The translations under genes were made by a program, and so were the position numbers. The notes under the pieces are model-generated. The model was not told the DNA's origin, searched no databases, and saw only the letters and a list, made by a program, of their open reading frames with translations. Of a stretch of DNA of 64,000 nt, positions 47,906 through 56,789 are shown piece after piece; positions within the stretch are counted from its first letter, which is position 1, and the number at the start of each line of letters is the position of its first letter. The stretch comes from Fimbriimonadales bacterium (GTDB lineage: Bacteria; Armatimonadota; Fimbriimonadia; Fimbriimonadales; ATM1), in contig DATMAR010000011.1 in the NCBI GenBank assembly GCA_035559795.1, positions 1 through 64,000 on the forward strand, written 5' to 3'.

Positions 47906-48904
47906 ATGACGCACGTTCCGAAAGAAGAAGCGCTTCGCCTGCAAAAACTTTTCGAAAGTGCTTCCTCGATTCTTCTTGCAAGCCATATGAGCCCCGATGG
48001 CGATTCGATTGCATCCGCACTCGCATTAGGCGAAATCCTCGAATCGAAAAATAAAAACGTTGTTTATGTTTGTCATGACCCTGTTCCGAAAAATCTGCAT
48101 TTTCTTTCGAGATGGGAAAAATTTATTATCGGTGAAGACGCATTGAATCGCTTTGGAAATACCGTCTTCGACCTCGCCGTCGTCGTAGACCTCAACGTCC
48201 TCTCCAGATTAGGAAGCGTGCGTCCACTCGTAGAACAAGCAAAAAATTTCGCCATCATAGACCATCATCCTATAACTTACGAAACCCCCCCTGGCATACA
48301 ACTAATCAGTCCGAAGTACGCAGCGACAGCCTTGATGATTTACGAATTACTCTTAGAGTTACAATACAAAATCACGACTACCGCGGCACAATGCATCCTT
48401 ACAGGAATCGTTACGGACACCGGCAACTTTCGTCATGGAAATACCACGCCAGACTGCCTTCGCGCCGCGGCGAATCTAATGGAACTCGGTGCAAACCTCC
48501 CTCTAATCAGCCTCGAAATATGGGGTAAAAAGCCTAAGCAAGCCCTCGACCTCCTCGGTAGAGCCTTGAGCAGAATCACTTTGCTAAAAAACGGACGTTT
48601 AGCCTATAGTTGGATTAACCTTCAGGATTACTCCGAAATAGGTTGCCCCGATGAATACAGCGAAGACATCGTAAACCACATCGGTACCGTCGAAAATGCG
48701 CAAGTTTATCTACTCTTCAGAGAACCTAAGCCCGGAAGAATTCGTGTCAGCGTTCGCTCACGTGGAGACATAGATGTTGCCGACGTGTGCCGCCGATTCG
48801 ATGGGGGGGGACATAAAAACGCTGCAGGATGCACTCTCTACACGACCATGGAGGACGCTATCCAACGAATTATCCCTGCTTTGTCCTCCTTACTCCCGGA
48901 ATGA
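47906..48904 (+). CDS. nrnA: DHH-family oligoribonuclease / pAp phosphatase
   Basis: This degrades nanoRNA and dephosphorylates 3',5'-bisphosphate adenosine in characterised NrnA. The 332 residues show the DHH metal motifs MSPDGDSIASAL, the DHHPIT motif and the C-terminal DHHA1 stretch RFDGGGHKNAAGC. Gly-Gly-Gly in that motif is written as a run of eight G. TruB starts in the stop codon (ATGA), the usual pairing. Confidence 0.92.
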   Translation: MTHVPKEEALRLQKLFESASSILLASHMSPDGDSIASALALGEILESKNKNVVYVCHDPVPKNLHFLSRWEKFIIGEDALNRFGNTVFDLAVVVDLNVLSRLGSVRPLVEQAKNFAIIDHHPITYETPPGIQLISPKYAATALMIYELLLELQYKITTTAAQCILTGIVTDTGNFRHGNTTPDCLRAAANLMELGANLPLISLEIWGKKPKQALDLLGRALSRITLLKNGRLAYSWINLQDYSEIGCPDEYSEDIVNHIGTVENAQVYLLFREPKPGRIRVSVRSRGDIDVADVCRRFDGGGHKNAAGCTLYTTMEDAIQRIIPALSSLLPE

Positions 48905-49767
48905 TGTCCCCCATAGGCATTCTTCTGATTAACAAACCGAAAAATCTAACTTCTCACGACGTCGTTGACGAAGTTCGCCGCGCCCTCCACACTCGACGCG
49001 TAGGACACACGGGAACGCTCGATCCGATAAGCGAAGGTCTCTTGGTCATTGCAGTCGGATACGCAACCCGATTTATTCGCTACCTTCCCGTTGACCCGAA
49101 AGAATATATCGGAACGATGACGTTAGGCGCGATCACGAACACGCAAGATGCAGAAGGCGAAATCATAGAAAAAAGAAATTACGATTTTGTAACCCTCGAA
49201 ATGATTCGAGAAGCAGCAAAATCGTTCCTCGGAGATATTTCCCAAATCCCCCCCATGTACAGCGCTGTAAAATTCAAAGGAACTCCCTTATTCAAATTAG
49301 CCCGCAAAGGCGAAGAAGTTCAAAGAAAACCCAAAAAAATAACGATCTACCATTTCGAAATCAACGACTATAACCCCCCCGTTGCCTCTTTTCGTGTCGT
49401 TTGTTCGAAAGGAACCTACGTGCGAACTCTATGCCATGATCTCGGTCTCAAATTGTCATGCGGAGCGTATCTGTCAGCACTTACGCGCACGCGAATGGGT
49501 GAATTCACCCTCGATAAAGCCTGCCAACTTGATGAAATTAGCGTAGAAAAACTCATACCGCTCGAAGAGGCTCTCGCACCGATGCCCATGATAAAACTCA
49601 CACGCCACCAAATCATCCAAGCCAGAAACGGACAACCTCTACGTATCCCTCTCTTTCCGAATCGAACCACGATAGGACTTTTGGATGAAAACAACCATCT
49701 CTTCGCCATCGCTCGCCAACGCGACAGTATATGGCATCCCGAATGCGTCATCCCCCCAAACCCGTAG
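48901..49767 (+). CDS. truB: tRNA pseudouridine 55 synthase
   Basis: This converts U55 of tRNA to pseudouridine. The ATG at 48901 overlaps the nrnA stop. The longer frame back to 48829 lies inside nrnA. The 288 residues include GILLINKPKNLTSHDVV, GHTGTLDPISEGLL with the catalytic Asp, the PPMYSAVKFKGTPLFKLAR segment and the CSKGTYVRTLCHDLG motif. A short PUA-like tail follows. Confidence 0.95.
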   Translation: MMSPIGILLINKPKNLTSHDVVDEVRRALHTRRVGHTGTLDPISEGLLVIAVGYATRFIRYLPVDPKEYIGTMTLGAITNTQDAEGEIIEKRNYDFVTLEMIREAAKSFLGDISQIPPMYSAVKFKGTPLFKLARKGEEVQRKPKKITIYHFEINDYNPPVASFRVVCSKGTYVRTLCHDLGLKLSCGAYLSALTRTRMGEFTLDKACQLDEISVEKLIPLEEALAPMPMIKLTRHQIIQARNGQPLRIPLFPNRTTIGLLDENNHLFAIARQRDSIWHPECVIPPNP

Positions 49768-49872
49768 GAGCGCCTGACGCGATAAAAACCGTAGGAGCGC
49801 CGTAAGGCGCGACAAAAACCGTAGGAGCGCCGTAATGCGCAAAAAAAAATGTAGGGGCGCTGTAAGGCGCGA
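49764..49872 (+). repeat. Array of four REP-like repeats (family A), about 30-base period
   Basis: Copies start at 49764, 49791, 49821 and 49851, separated by only 7-9 A/C-rich bases. The first is shortened (GCGC-CTGAC-GCG); the fourth has a GCGCT left arm that still pairs by G-U. They fill the spacer between truB and the glycosylasparaginase gene. Confidence 0.85.
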
Positions 49873-49910
49873 TAAATCTTTCTGGTTTTCATATTCTGCA
49901 AAATAAGCCC

Positions 49911-50945
49911 ATGAAAACCTTCGACATAACACGCAGAGACTTCCTCTTCGCTATCACCTCGGCGACTCTCGCGAATCCTCTCGGGTCCCTCCTCGCAAAT
50001 CAAACAAAAACAAGAAAAGGCATGCCCGTCGCAATCTCCAGCGCGAATGGTCTTCGTGCTACGGAAAAAGCGATGGAGATGCTCAAAGCTGGAGCAGACA
50101 CACTCGATGCAGTCGTAGCCGGAGTCAACATCGTCGAAGAAGACCCGGACGATATGAGCGTCGGGTATGGCGGCTTACCTAATGAAAGAGGCGAAGTCGA
50201 ACTCGACTCCTGCGTAATGCACGGACCAACGTATCGAGCAGGGGCTGTCGCTTCTCTCAAAGGAATCAAAACACCATCCAAAGTCGCAAAAATAGTTCTC
50301 GAACGCACCGACCACATTTTGCTCGTAGGTCAAGGAGCATTGGACTTTGCGAAAGCACATGGATTCCAAGAGGAAAACTTGCTTACAGAACGCGCACGGC
50401 AAGCATGGCTGCGCTGGAAAGAAAATCTTTCCGACAAAGACGATTGGATTGGTGATGAAGAAAGAAAAATCGGTTTCGAAAGACCCACCGGAACGATTAC
50501 ATGTCTGGCACTCAACGAAAAGGGCGAACTCTCAGGAGTTACGACGACGAGCGGTCTCGCATTCAAAATTCCCGGACGCGTCGGTGATTCACCCATTATC
50601 GGTGCGGGTTTATATGTAGATAACGATGTCGGCGCATGCGGCTCGACCGGCCGCGGTGAAGCCGTAATCTTAGAATGCGGCAGCAGAATCGTCGTGGAAA
50701 ATATGCGACGAGGATTATCACCGGAGAACGCAATTCTCGATGTTTTAGAGCGGATTTGCAAAAAAACCGTCGACCGCAGACTTCTCTATTCGCGCGGCAA
50801 ACCGAATTTCGATGTGAATTTCTATGCCGTTAATAAGAACGGAGAATATGCGGGGGGGCGAATTTATAAAGGTGGCTCTTATGCGGTTCATGATGGAAAA
50901 CAAAACCAACTCCTTCCCTCCGCATTCCTTTACGAATCCCCTTAG
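49911..50945 (+). CDS. N4-glycosylasparaginase, Tat-exported (Ntn hydrolase)
   Basis: This should hydrolyse the N-acetylglucosaminyl-asparagine link. The first residues contain a twin-arginine motif (TRRDFLF), so it is probably exported folded. The 344 residues include VGYGGLPNERGEVELDSCVM, the cleavage/nucleophile motif TGTITCLAL (Thr after Gly; family HDT or GT), and the beta-subunit segment GDSPIIGAGLYVDNDVGACGSTG followed by RGEA. The precursor should self-cleave into alpha and beta chains. It is flanked by repeats on both sides. Confidence 0.88.
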   Translation: MKTFDITRRDFLFAITSATLANPLGSLLANQTKTRKGMPVAISSANGLRATEKAMEMLKAGADTLDAVVAGVNIVEEDPDDMSVGYGGLPNERGEVELDSCVMHGPTYRAGAVASLKGIKTPSKVAKIVLERTDHILLVGQGALDFAKAHGFQEENLLTERARQAWLRWKENLSDKDDWIGDEERKIGFERPTGTITCLALNEKGELSGVTTTSGLAFKIPGRVGDSPIIGAGLYVDNDVGACGSTGRGEAVILECGSRIVVENMRRGLSPENAILDVLERICKKTVDRRLLYSRGKPNFDVNFYAVNKNGEYAGGRIYKGGSYAVHDGKQNQLLPSAFLYESP

Positions 50946-50984
50946 ACATTTAGTTAAAAGGAGTCTCACTCGTTGGGTTTTATT

Positions 50985-51459
50985 CGTTCCCAACCTCTTG
51001 GTTAGGAGCGCTTTTTTGGAAGCTTCATAACTGTTTCTTGTATTACTCAATGGAATTTCTCGTTCCCAACCTCTGGTTGGCAACGCAAATATAGAGTTCC
51101 ATACAAAAAAATCGAATAACAAAAAAACCGGTTCCCCTTGCGAAGCAGGGGGAACCTTTAAGGAGGGGGTTTCTCTTTTCTAATTCTCTTCGGAATATCA
51201 CACATCAAAAAGCCTCAACTGCAGGAGCAGTTGAGGCATCATTTCACAAGAATCTTTCTCGTTCCCAAACTCTAGTTGGGAAGTAAATTGTATAACTAAA
51301 AAAATCGAACAACAAAAAACCGGTTCCCCTTGCGAAGCAGGGGGAACCTTTAAGGAGGGGGTTTCTCTTTTCTAATTCTCTTCGGAAATATCACAAAATC
51401 AAAAAGCCTCAACTGCAGGAGCAGTTGAGGCATCATTTCAAACCTCTGGTTGGAAACGC
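50985..51459. repeat. Repeat cluster with a near-identical direct duplication of about 141 bases
   Basis: The block holds family C hairpins (50985-51010, 51061-51085, 51260-51283, partial 51441-51459), family B (51130-51156, 51322-51348; loop GAA) and family D (51212-51237, 51406-51431). The segment 51106-51246 recurs at 51299-51440 with only a few substitutions, 193 bases apart. A short copy of the flank GCTTTT...AAGCTT(C/T)ATAACT appears at about 51009 and 51457. The 50946-51487 spacer between convergent genes contains no supported gene. Confidence 0.85.
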
Positions 51460-51487
51460 TTTTCAAGAAGCTTTATAACTTTCTCCC

Positions 51488-52297
51488 TTACGCGCTCTTT
51501 TTCAAACCGAATCCGAACAGCGCTCTCAGCCTCTCCGCCAAGCCCGATTCCTGCGGTTCAGGAACCTCGCCCATCAAACGCGATGCCACATTCGCCAAAT
51601 CCATTGATGCTTTCAACCTCGGTTGCGCACCATAAAACGGAACACGTTTTCTTATGTAAAACGCCATCTGAGGGTCATGGCGAACGTGACCTGCATAGAA
51701 CATGCTCTTCCCAGAAAACTGTCTACAAATCGCATTCAACTTCGCAAACACTGCATGCGCGTGCGCTTCGTCGATCACCATGTTCATCAAAACACGAACA
51801 ATCGCATCCGGTTTCACCATAAACAGTAACTTCGCAGTCGCATACGCATCCGTAACACTCGCTGGATCTGGTGTAGTGATCAAAAGTGTCTCATCTGCTG
51901 CGCGCAAAAAAGTCATCACTTTGTCGTCTATTCCAGCGCCTGTATCGAAAATCAAAATGTCGGTAGTTTTCGTCAATCCTTCCAACTCGCTCAAAAAGCC
52001 TTCCAGTTGAGGACCCGTTAAATTCAATAAATCCTCTATTCCAGAGCCCCCTGCAATGAACCGTACGCCCCGCGGACCTTCACAAACGACCTCCAATAAA
52101 CTTTTCTCGCCCGTTACGACATGCTGAAGCGTAAAAGGTGCGCGAACTCCCATCACGACGTCTAAGTTCGCAAGACCCAAATCGGCGTCGAAAACGACTG
52201 TGCGCTTTCCTCGCTCTGCAAAGAGAATTCCTAAATTCGCTGCAATGTTGGTCTTACCAACACCACCTTTCCCGCTCGTAATGGCTATCGTGCGCAT
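51488..52297 (-). CDS. FlhG/MinD-type ATPase
   Basis: The 269 residues form a MinD-family deviant Walker ATPase: SGKGGVGKTNIAANL, FDADLGLANLDVVMG, and DILIFDTGAGID. A C-terminal basic, amphipathic stretch (LAERLRALFGFGLKKSA) could bind membrane. In other bacteria FlhG controls flagellar number and placement by acting with FlhF. Other flagellar genes lie 26-30 kb away in the window, and no flhF is adjacent. It follows the MshEN-pseudokinase gene after 13 bases, so the two should be one operon. A pilus or general MinD role is possible. Confidence 0.8.
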   Translation of the reverse strand: MRTIAITSGKGGVGKTNIAANLGILFAERGKRTVVFDADLGLANLDVVMGVRAPFTLQHVVTGEKSLLEVVCEGPRGVRFIAGGSGIEDLLNLTGPQLEGFLSELEGLTKTTDILIFDTGAGIDDKVMTFLRAADETLLITTPDPASVTDAYATAKLLFMVKPDAIVRVLMNMVIDEAHAHAVFAKLNAICRQFSGKSMFYAGHVRHDPQMAFYIRKRVPFYGAQPRLKASMDLANVASRLMGEVPEPQESGLAERLRALFGFGLKKSA

Positions 52298-52310
52298 TTT
52301 TTATAATTCT

Positions 52311-53636
52311 TCAAGCAACTTTCTTTCCGAACAAACGTTTCCATATCGGTACTTTTCGCTCTTCGTAAGGCTCGGAAATCGCCCGTAGCAATTCATCTCT
52401 ATCCTCGCTCGTATGAACGACGGTGCGCGTCGCCTCGGCAGATTTATCGAGCCATTTGTAACTCTTGAGCGACTGAGCCAAATTAATCGGAGCAAAAAAG
52501 CGCTTCGTCGGGTCTGGAGACAAACATTTCTTCAAAACGAACTGCATCGCATTGGGAAGAGAATTAAAAGTTTGCAATTTTCCGGTAAAAATCCTGTCGA
52601 GCATCTCCTCGCGATTTCCACGATAAAACGGATTGACACCTGCTAAGCATTCATAAAGCAAAACTCCCAACGAAAAAACATGGCTCCGGTCATCCGCAGG
52701 TAGCCCCCCCAATTCTTCAGGGCTTTTATACATATCGGAAGGCTTTACGAAGGGTACTAACGAAACTTCCTTCTGGTCGTTGATGACTACATTCGTCGGA
52801 CAAACCAACGACACAGGCTCGTTCCCTACACGCAAAGCGCCTAATGCCTCCGCAATGCTCGCAATCAACTGTGCAGCCTCTGCAACAGAACGCGGACCAT
52901 TCTCACGTTGAATTTGTTCTAACAAACGACCATCGATTCTCCTCAACACAGCCCATGCATACCCACGCTCTTCGAACCAGTCATAAACCGTCGCAACTTG
53001 AATCGAATGCGAACGGGAAAGAGTGCGAACACGCGAATACAAATGAGGCACTTCCCCAGTCTTCGCAGAAGTAACCAGCAAACTTACAGGACGATCTAAC
53101 TGTTTGTCGAATGCATCGAGCCAGAAAACATTTGAGAAGTTGCCTTTTTCCACTGAATCAGTAAATCGCTCCGGCGGTTTGGGTGTCTCCGATATCACAT
53201 GTTCGACTTTGTAAGCGCGCTCTATTGCTTCTAATAAAGCACCTCTCGGGGCAACGAACAGCCGTAGCCTGCACCGGGTGAGTTGAACTAAATGATCAGT
53301 AGCCTCCACATCCAAAGGGTCTGCGATAGCGCATTCCAGCTCCCCTTGCGAGAAACGATATGGCAACACAGCCTGAGTCAGTGCCGTTTTTGGGTCCAAC
53401 AGGGCAAGAGCAGCAGGTTCAGGACGCAGACTGGAAGGGTCGACAAGGGGTACTTCGTATTGCTCTGCGAGAACCTGGGCTACCTGGAACTCGGTTACGA
53501 GCCCCTTCTCGATAAGGATTTCGCCGATGCGCTTGCCGGAGTTATGTTGCTCCGCTAACGCTGCGTTCAATGTCGTTTGAGTTACGAGCCCTTTTTTGAC
53601 GAGTAACTCCCCGATACGCTCGAATTGTTCGTTCAT
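52311..53636 (-). CDS. MshEN (c-di-GMP-type) domain fused to a degenerate protein kinase
   Basis: Residues 1-150 match the GspE/PilB N-terminal MshEN domain: two repeated motifs (RIGELLVKKGLV...LAEQ, RIGEILIEKGLV...LAEQ), which bind c-di-GMP in known examples. There is no secretion ATPase domain after it. Instead, about residues 170-400 look like a eukaryotic-type kinase lobe: SPEELGGLPADDRSHVFSLGVLLYECLAG-x-NPF matches the APE-to-helix-F block. The catalytic loop reads LVCPTNVVIND, with N kept but no HRD aspartate, and the DFG place reads PFV. It is therefore probably a pseudokinase. It is upstream of, and co-transcribed with, the FlhG-like ATPase. No transmembrane segment is seen. Confidence 0.75.
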   Translation of the reverse strand: MNEQFERIGELLVKKGLVTQTTLNAALAEQHNSGKRIGEILIEKGLVTEFQVAQVLAEQYEVPLVDPSSLRPEPAALALLDPKTALTQAVLPYRFSQGELECAIADPLDVEATDHLVQLTRCRLRLFVAPRGALLEAIERAYKVEHVISETPKPPERFTDSVEKGNFSNVFWLDAFDKQLDRPVSLLVTSAKTGEVPHLYSRVRTLSRSHSIQVATVYDWFEERGYAWAVLRRIDGRLLEQIQRENGPRSVAEAAQLIASIAEALGALRVGNEPVSLVCPTNVVINDQKEVSLVPFVKPSDMYKSPEELGGLPADDRSHVFSLGVLLYECLAGVNPFYRGNREEMLDRIFTGKLQTFNSLPNAMQFVLKKCLSPDPTKRFFAPINLAQSLKSYKWLDKSAEATRTVVHTSEDRDELLRAISEPYEERKVPIWKRLFGKKVA

Positions 53637-53757
53637 AAGTTTTTCCGGACGCTTTCCTGGAAAATGGCAATCTATAGAAATATCGGCATTTTTCGGGGTC
53701 CTATGTACTTTTTTCTCTAAAATCAGGGGTAAATCCTACAAAAAAGGAGCAAGTAGC

Positions 53758-53841
53758 ATGTTTACAAGCCTCCAGAAAACCCGATACGGCGAGGAAATTG
53801 GACGTTCACAATTTTTAGCCATCTCGTACTGGGGAGTGTAG
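53758..53841 (+). CDS. Possible 27-residue leader ORF upstream of accD
   Basis: ATG at 53758 has a strong AAAAAAGGAG site and the frame ends with TAG at 53841, 38 bases before accD. The peptide MFTSLQKTRYGEEIGRSQFL... ends in AISYWGV. It lacks runs of one amino acid that would mark classical attenuation. It may be a real small protein, a translational coupler, or chance. accD itself has only a distant GGAG, which makes a coupling role plausible. Confidence 0.35.
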   Translation: MFTSLQKTRYGEEIGRSQFLAISYWGV

Positions 53842-53879
53842 AATGTCTTTAGACATTTCTCTGGAGCAAAAAGCCGCCT

Positions 53880-54695
53880 ATGCAAAGCAAACCGGAAGTC
53901 TTTCTACGCTGCGACAAGTGCAAAAAGGTGCTTTTCAGCAAGGAGTTTTCCCGAAATCTTCGCGTGTGCAATTTCTGCGGTCACCATCATAGGCTGACCG
54001 TCGAGGAGCGCATAGAAATCACCTTCGACCCCGATACCTTCCATGAACTCGATAAGGAACTTCGCTCGACCGACCCACTCGAATTTCCCGATTACAAAGA
54101 GAAACTCGAAAGAGGCACCCAGACCACCGGAAGGTACGACTCCATCGTTCGAGGATACGGAAAGATTGGCGGACACGATGTCTCGGCGGCAGTCTCGGAC
54201 TTTCGTTTCATGGGAGGAAGCATGGGCTCCGTTGCGGGGGAGAAAATCACACGAACGTTGGAAATGGCTTATCAAGAACGCGTTCCTGCTGTCATCTTCA
54301 CGGCGAGTGGGGGGGCGAGAATGCAGGAGGGTCTCATTTCCCTAATGCAAATGGCGAAAACTGTCGCCGCTTGCCGTCGCTTGAGCGATTCGGGAATACC
54401 TTTTATCTGCGTCTTTACCGATCCGACTATGGCAGGGGTTTTAGCGAGTTACGCCAGCCTCGCCGATATCATCCTCGCAGAACCCGGTGCGCTTGTCGGT
54501 TTCGCAGGTGCTCGTGTCTCTGCGCAAGCAGGGGTATCGAAAGTTCCCGACAACTTCCAAACTTCCGAGTTCAACTTCGAAAAAGGAATGATCGACAAAA
54601 TTGTGCAACGCAAAGATGTTCGCCCGACGCTCATTAAACTTTTAGACCATTTCAGCAACACGAAAAAAGAAAGACACCGTACATACATCGTATAA
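53880..54695 (+). CDS. accD: Acetyl-CoA carboxylase carboxyltransferase subunit beta
   Basis: With AccA this transfers the carboxyl group from biotin to acetyl-CoA, the first step of fatty-acid synthesis. The 271 residues start with a four-Cys zinc ribbon (LRCDKCKKVLF..CNFCGHHHRL) and carry the crotonase-like core: SGGARMQEGLISLMQMAKT, then AGVLASYASLADIILAEPGALVGFAGARV. The upstream frame is closed by a TAG at 53850, so the ATG at 53880 is the only sensible start. accA follows after 18 bases. Confidence 0.95.
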   Translation: MQSKPEVFLRCDKCKKVLFSKEFSRNLRVCNFCGHHHRLTVEERIEITFDPDTFHELDKELRSTDPLEFPDYKEKLERGTQTTGRYDSIVRGYGKIGGHDVSAAVSDFRFMGGSMGSVAGEKITRTLEMAYQERVPAVIFTASGGARMQEGLISLMQMAKTVAACRRLSDSGIPFICVFTDPTMAGVLASYASLADIILAEPGALVGFAGARVSAQAGVSKVPDNFQTSEFNFEKGMIDKIVQRKDVRPTLIKLLDHFSNTKKERHRTYIV

Positions 54696-54713
54696 CGTAA
54701 CGAAAGTATAAAT

Positions 54714-55721
54714 ATGGCAAAAACATGGCGTGAATGGGAAAAACCGCTTTTAGAACTCGAAGAAGGCATTCGCCGCCTTCGAGAACTTCAAGCAAAAGCC
54801 CCCCCTGATCGCGCCTCACAACTCGAACGCGAAATCCAAGAATTCGAAAAAAAGCGAAACGCCTATCTCGAATTGAAATACAGCCGCATCGGCCCTTGGG
54901 AAAGAACACTCATTTCACGTGCGGAAACGAGGCCATACACTCTCGATTATATTCGTGCCATCGTTACGGACTGGATCGAATTGCACGGAGACCGCAGATA
55001 TGGAGATGACAAAGCGCTTATCGGAGGAATCGGCAAAATAAACGGCATATCTTTCATAATCGTAGGACATCAAAAAGGACGGGATTTAAAAGAAAGACAA
55101 TATCGAAATTTCGGAATGGCGAAACCCGAAGGATATCGGAAAGCGATTCGCCTCTTCCAAATGGCAGACCGTTTCGGTTTTCCCGTTCTCTCTTTCATTG
55201 ACACGCCTGCCGCAGACCCGGGAGTAGAGAGCGAATCACGCGGAATCAGCCAAGCGATTGCAGAGGGAATGTTCGTAATGTTCGGACTGCGCGTCCCGAC
55301 GATTGCAGTGATTATCGGCGAGGGAGGAAGCGGGGGGGCTATAGGTATCGGTGCTTGCAATCGAGTCCTCATGCTCGAAAACTCGATTTATTCCGTGATA
55401 CCGCCTGAAGGATGCGCCGCGATTCTGTGGCGACAACCCGCAGCGAGCGACCGCGCCGCATCTGCCTTGAAACTCACAGCGCAACACGCATTGGAATTGG
55501 GAATTATAGACGAAATCATCCCGGAGGCATTCGGGGGGGCGCATCGAGGTCCCAACGAAACCGCCGCAAATATCGAAAAAGCAGTAATCAAACACCTCGG
55601 CGAACTCTCCTCCCTCTCCCCCGAGGAACTAGTAGCGAACCGCTACGAAAAGTATCGCAAAATGGGTATGTTCGAGGAATTGACTCTCACTTCTATCTCC
55701 CCCCCGGAATCCGAACGGTAA
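54714..55721 (+). CDS. accA: Acetyl-CoA carboxylase carboxyltransferase subunit alpha
   Basis: The partner of AccD in the heterotetrameric carboxyltransferase. The 335 residues include a helical N-terminal extension, ADRFGFPVLSFIDTPAADPGVESESRG, IIGEGGSGGAIGIGACNRVLMLENSIYSVIPPEGCAAILW, and a helix-rich end. Motifs and length are typical. accB and accC are elsewhere. Confidence 0.96.
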   Translation: MAKTWREWEKPLLELEEGIRRLRELQAKAPPDRASQLEREIQEFEKKRNAYLELKYSRIGPWERTLISRAETRPYTLDYIRAIVTDWIELHGDRRYGDDKALIGGIGKINGISFIIVGHQKGRDLKERQYRNFGMAKPEGYRKAIRLFQMADRFGFPVLSFIDTPAADPGVESESRGISQAIAEGMFVMFGLRVPTIAVIIGEGGSGGAIGIGACNRVLMLENSIYSVIPPEGCAAILWRQPAASDRAASALKLTAQHALELGIIDEIIPEAFGGAHRGPNETAANIEKAVIKHLGELSSLSPEELVANRYEKYRKMGMFEELTLTSISPPESER

Positions 55722-55753
55722 CACTCTTCACATTTTATTCGCTTCATTTTCCT

Positions 55754-55922
55754 CGTTCCCAAACTCAGACGTTTCTCGTTCCCTACCTCCAGTTGGGAAC
55801 GCACACTTTTTTTCCTTGTTTCCTCGTTCCCAAACTCTGTTTGGGAACGAATGATCTTCCTAACCTCTGGTCGGTAACTCAAATCGATAAACAAAACCTG
55901 TCCCCTTGCGAATAAAGGGGAA
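55754..55922. repeat. Family C hairpins (three) and a family B-like hairpin between accA and the next gene
   Basis: Family C at 55754 (half), 55777-55801 and 55825-55849. The last has a perfect stem, CGTTCCCAAAC / GTTTGGGAACG with a TCT loop. A degenerate copy lies near 55861. A short family B-like hairpin, TCCCCTTGCGAATAAAGGGGA, lies at 55901-55921. The rest of 55722-56016 is a plain leader with AAGGAGG before the next ATG. Confidence 0.7.
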
Positions 55923-56016
55923 AAACCATCCCGACTCGAAAACCTAAAAGGGGGTCTCTTGAAAAATCGAAAACCCCAAAAAAACTGCCAAAATCCAAAC
56001 TTTAAGGAGGCAATCC

Positions 56017-56721
56017 ATGAAAACATATATTCTTCTCCTAATAACATTCCTCTTCGTATCCGGTTGTCAAACTCCGCAGAACCCAGTTGCAGCGACCTTT
56101 CAAAATGAAGAAGGGATTCGGGTTTTCGGAACCGCAATCGTGCGCGCAGAACCCGATATCGCTACAGTTAACCTCGGTTACGTCGGAACGAGTGCAACAG
56201 CATCTGCCGCTCACGCCCAAGGCAACACCGTAATGCGAAAAGTGTTGGATGCGATTCGAGCGAAAGGCATCGAAGACGACGACATTCGCACCGTCGAATA
56301 TTCACTCCATCGCACGCAACAAACTCCTTCAGGAAGAGTCGTTTGGACAATCCGAAATGTTGCAGAAATACGCGTTCATGACCTCGATAAACTCCCCGAT
56401 GTCATAGACACCGCAGTCTCCGCCGGTGCGAATTACGTCGGAAACGTGCAGTACACCGTAGAAAAGTTGGAAGATTTACGAAGTAAAGCGCGCAAAGAAG
56501 CAATAGAGGTCGCAAAACGTAAAGCGGAAGAAATGGCTTCACTGCTGGGTGTCAAAGTCGGTAAACCGAAACACATATCGGAAGCCGCTCCCTATTACGA
56601 TTACGGACTTGCAGCGCAGCGCGTAATCGAAACTCCGGAAGCAGTAACCTCGGGCACAGAACTAAGTGCAGGTAGAGCAACAGTCCAACTTCGCGTGGAT
56701 GTTCTTTTTGAAATTGAATGA
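56017..56721 (+). CDS. SIMPL-domain (DUF541) lipoprotein
   Basis: The 234 residues have a lipobox FVSG-C (Cys at 17). The SIMPL domain follows: IRVFGTAIVRAEPDIATVNLGY, then MRKVLDAIRAKGIEDDDIRTVEYSLHRT, KARKEAIEVAKRKAEEMASLLGVKVG and a final ATVQLRVDVLFEIE strand. Family members form oligomeric rings and respond to oxidative or envelope stress, without a fixed biochemical role. A strong AAGGAGG lies 8 bases before the ATG. Confidence 0.88.
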   Translation: MKTYILLLITFLFVSGCQTPQNPVAATFQNEEGIRVFGTAIVRAEPDIATVNLGYVGTSATASAAHAQGNTVMRKVLDAIRAKGIEDDDIRTVEYSLHRTQQTPSGRVVWTIRNVAEIRVHDLDKLPDVIDTAVSAGANYVGNVQYTVEKLEDLRSKARKEAIEVAKRKAEEMASLLGVKVGKPKHISEAAPYYDYGLAAQRVIETPEAVTSGTELSAGRATVQLRVDVLFEIE

Positions 56722-56789
56722 TTATGATAATCGATAAACACAATAATCGAAAGGAGCATAATTGTTAAACAAAAGCACCATAAAAAACC

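Noticed and set aside
49764-49872. Four-copy array that could be called a CRISPR
   Set aside because: The repeats are the same REP found singly elsewhere, spacers are only 7-9 bases and nearly alike, and there is no cas gene.
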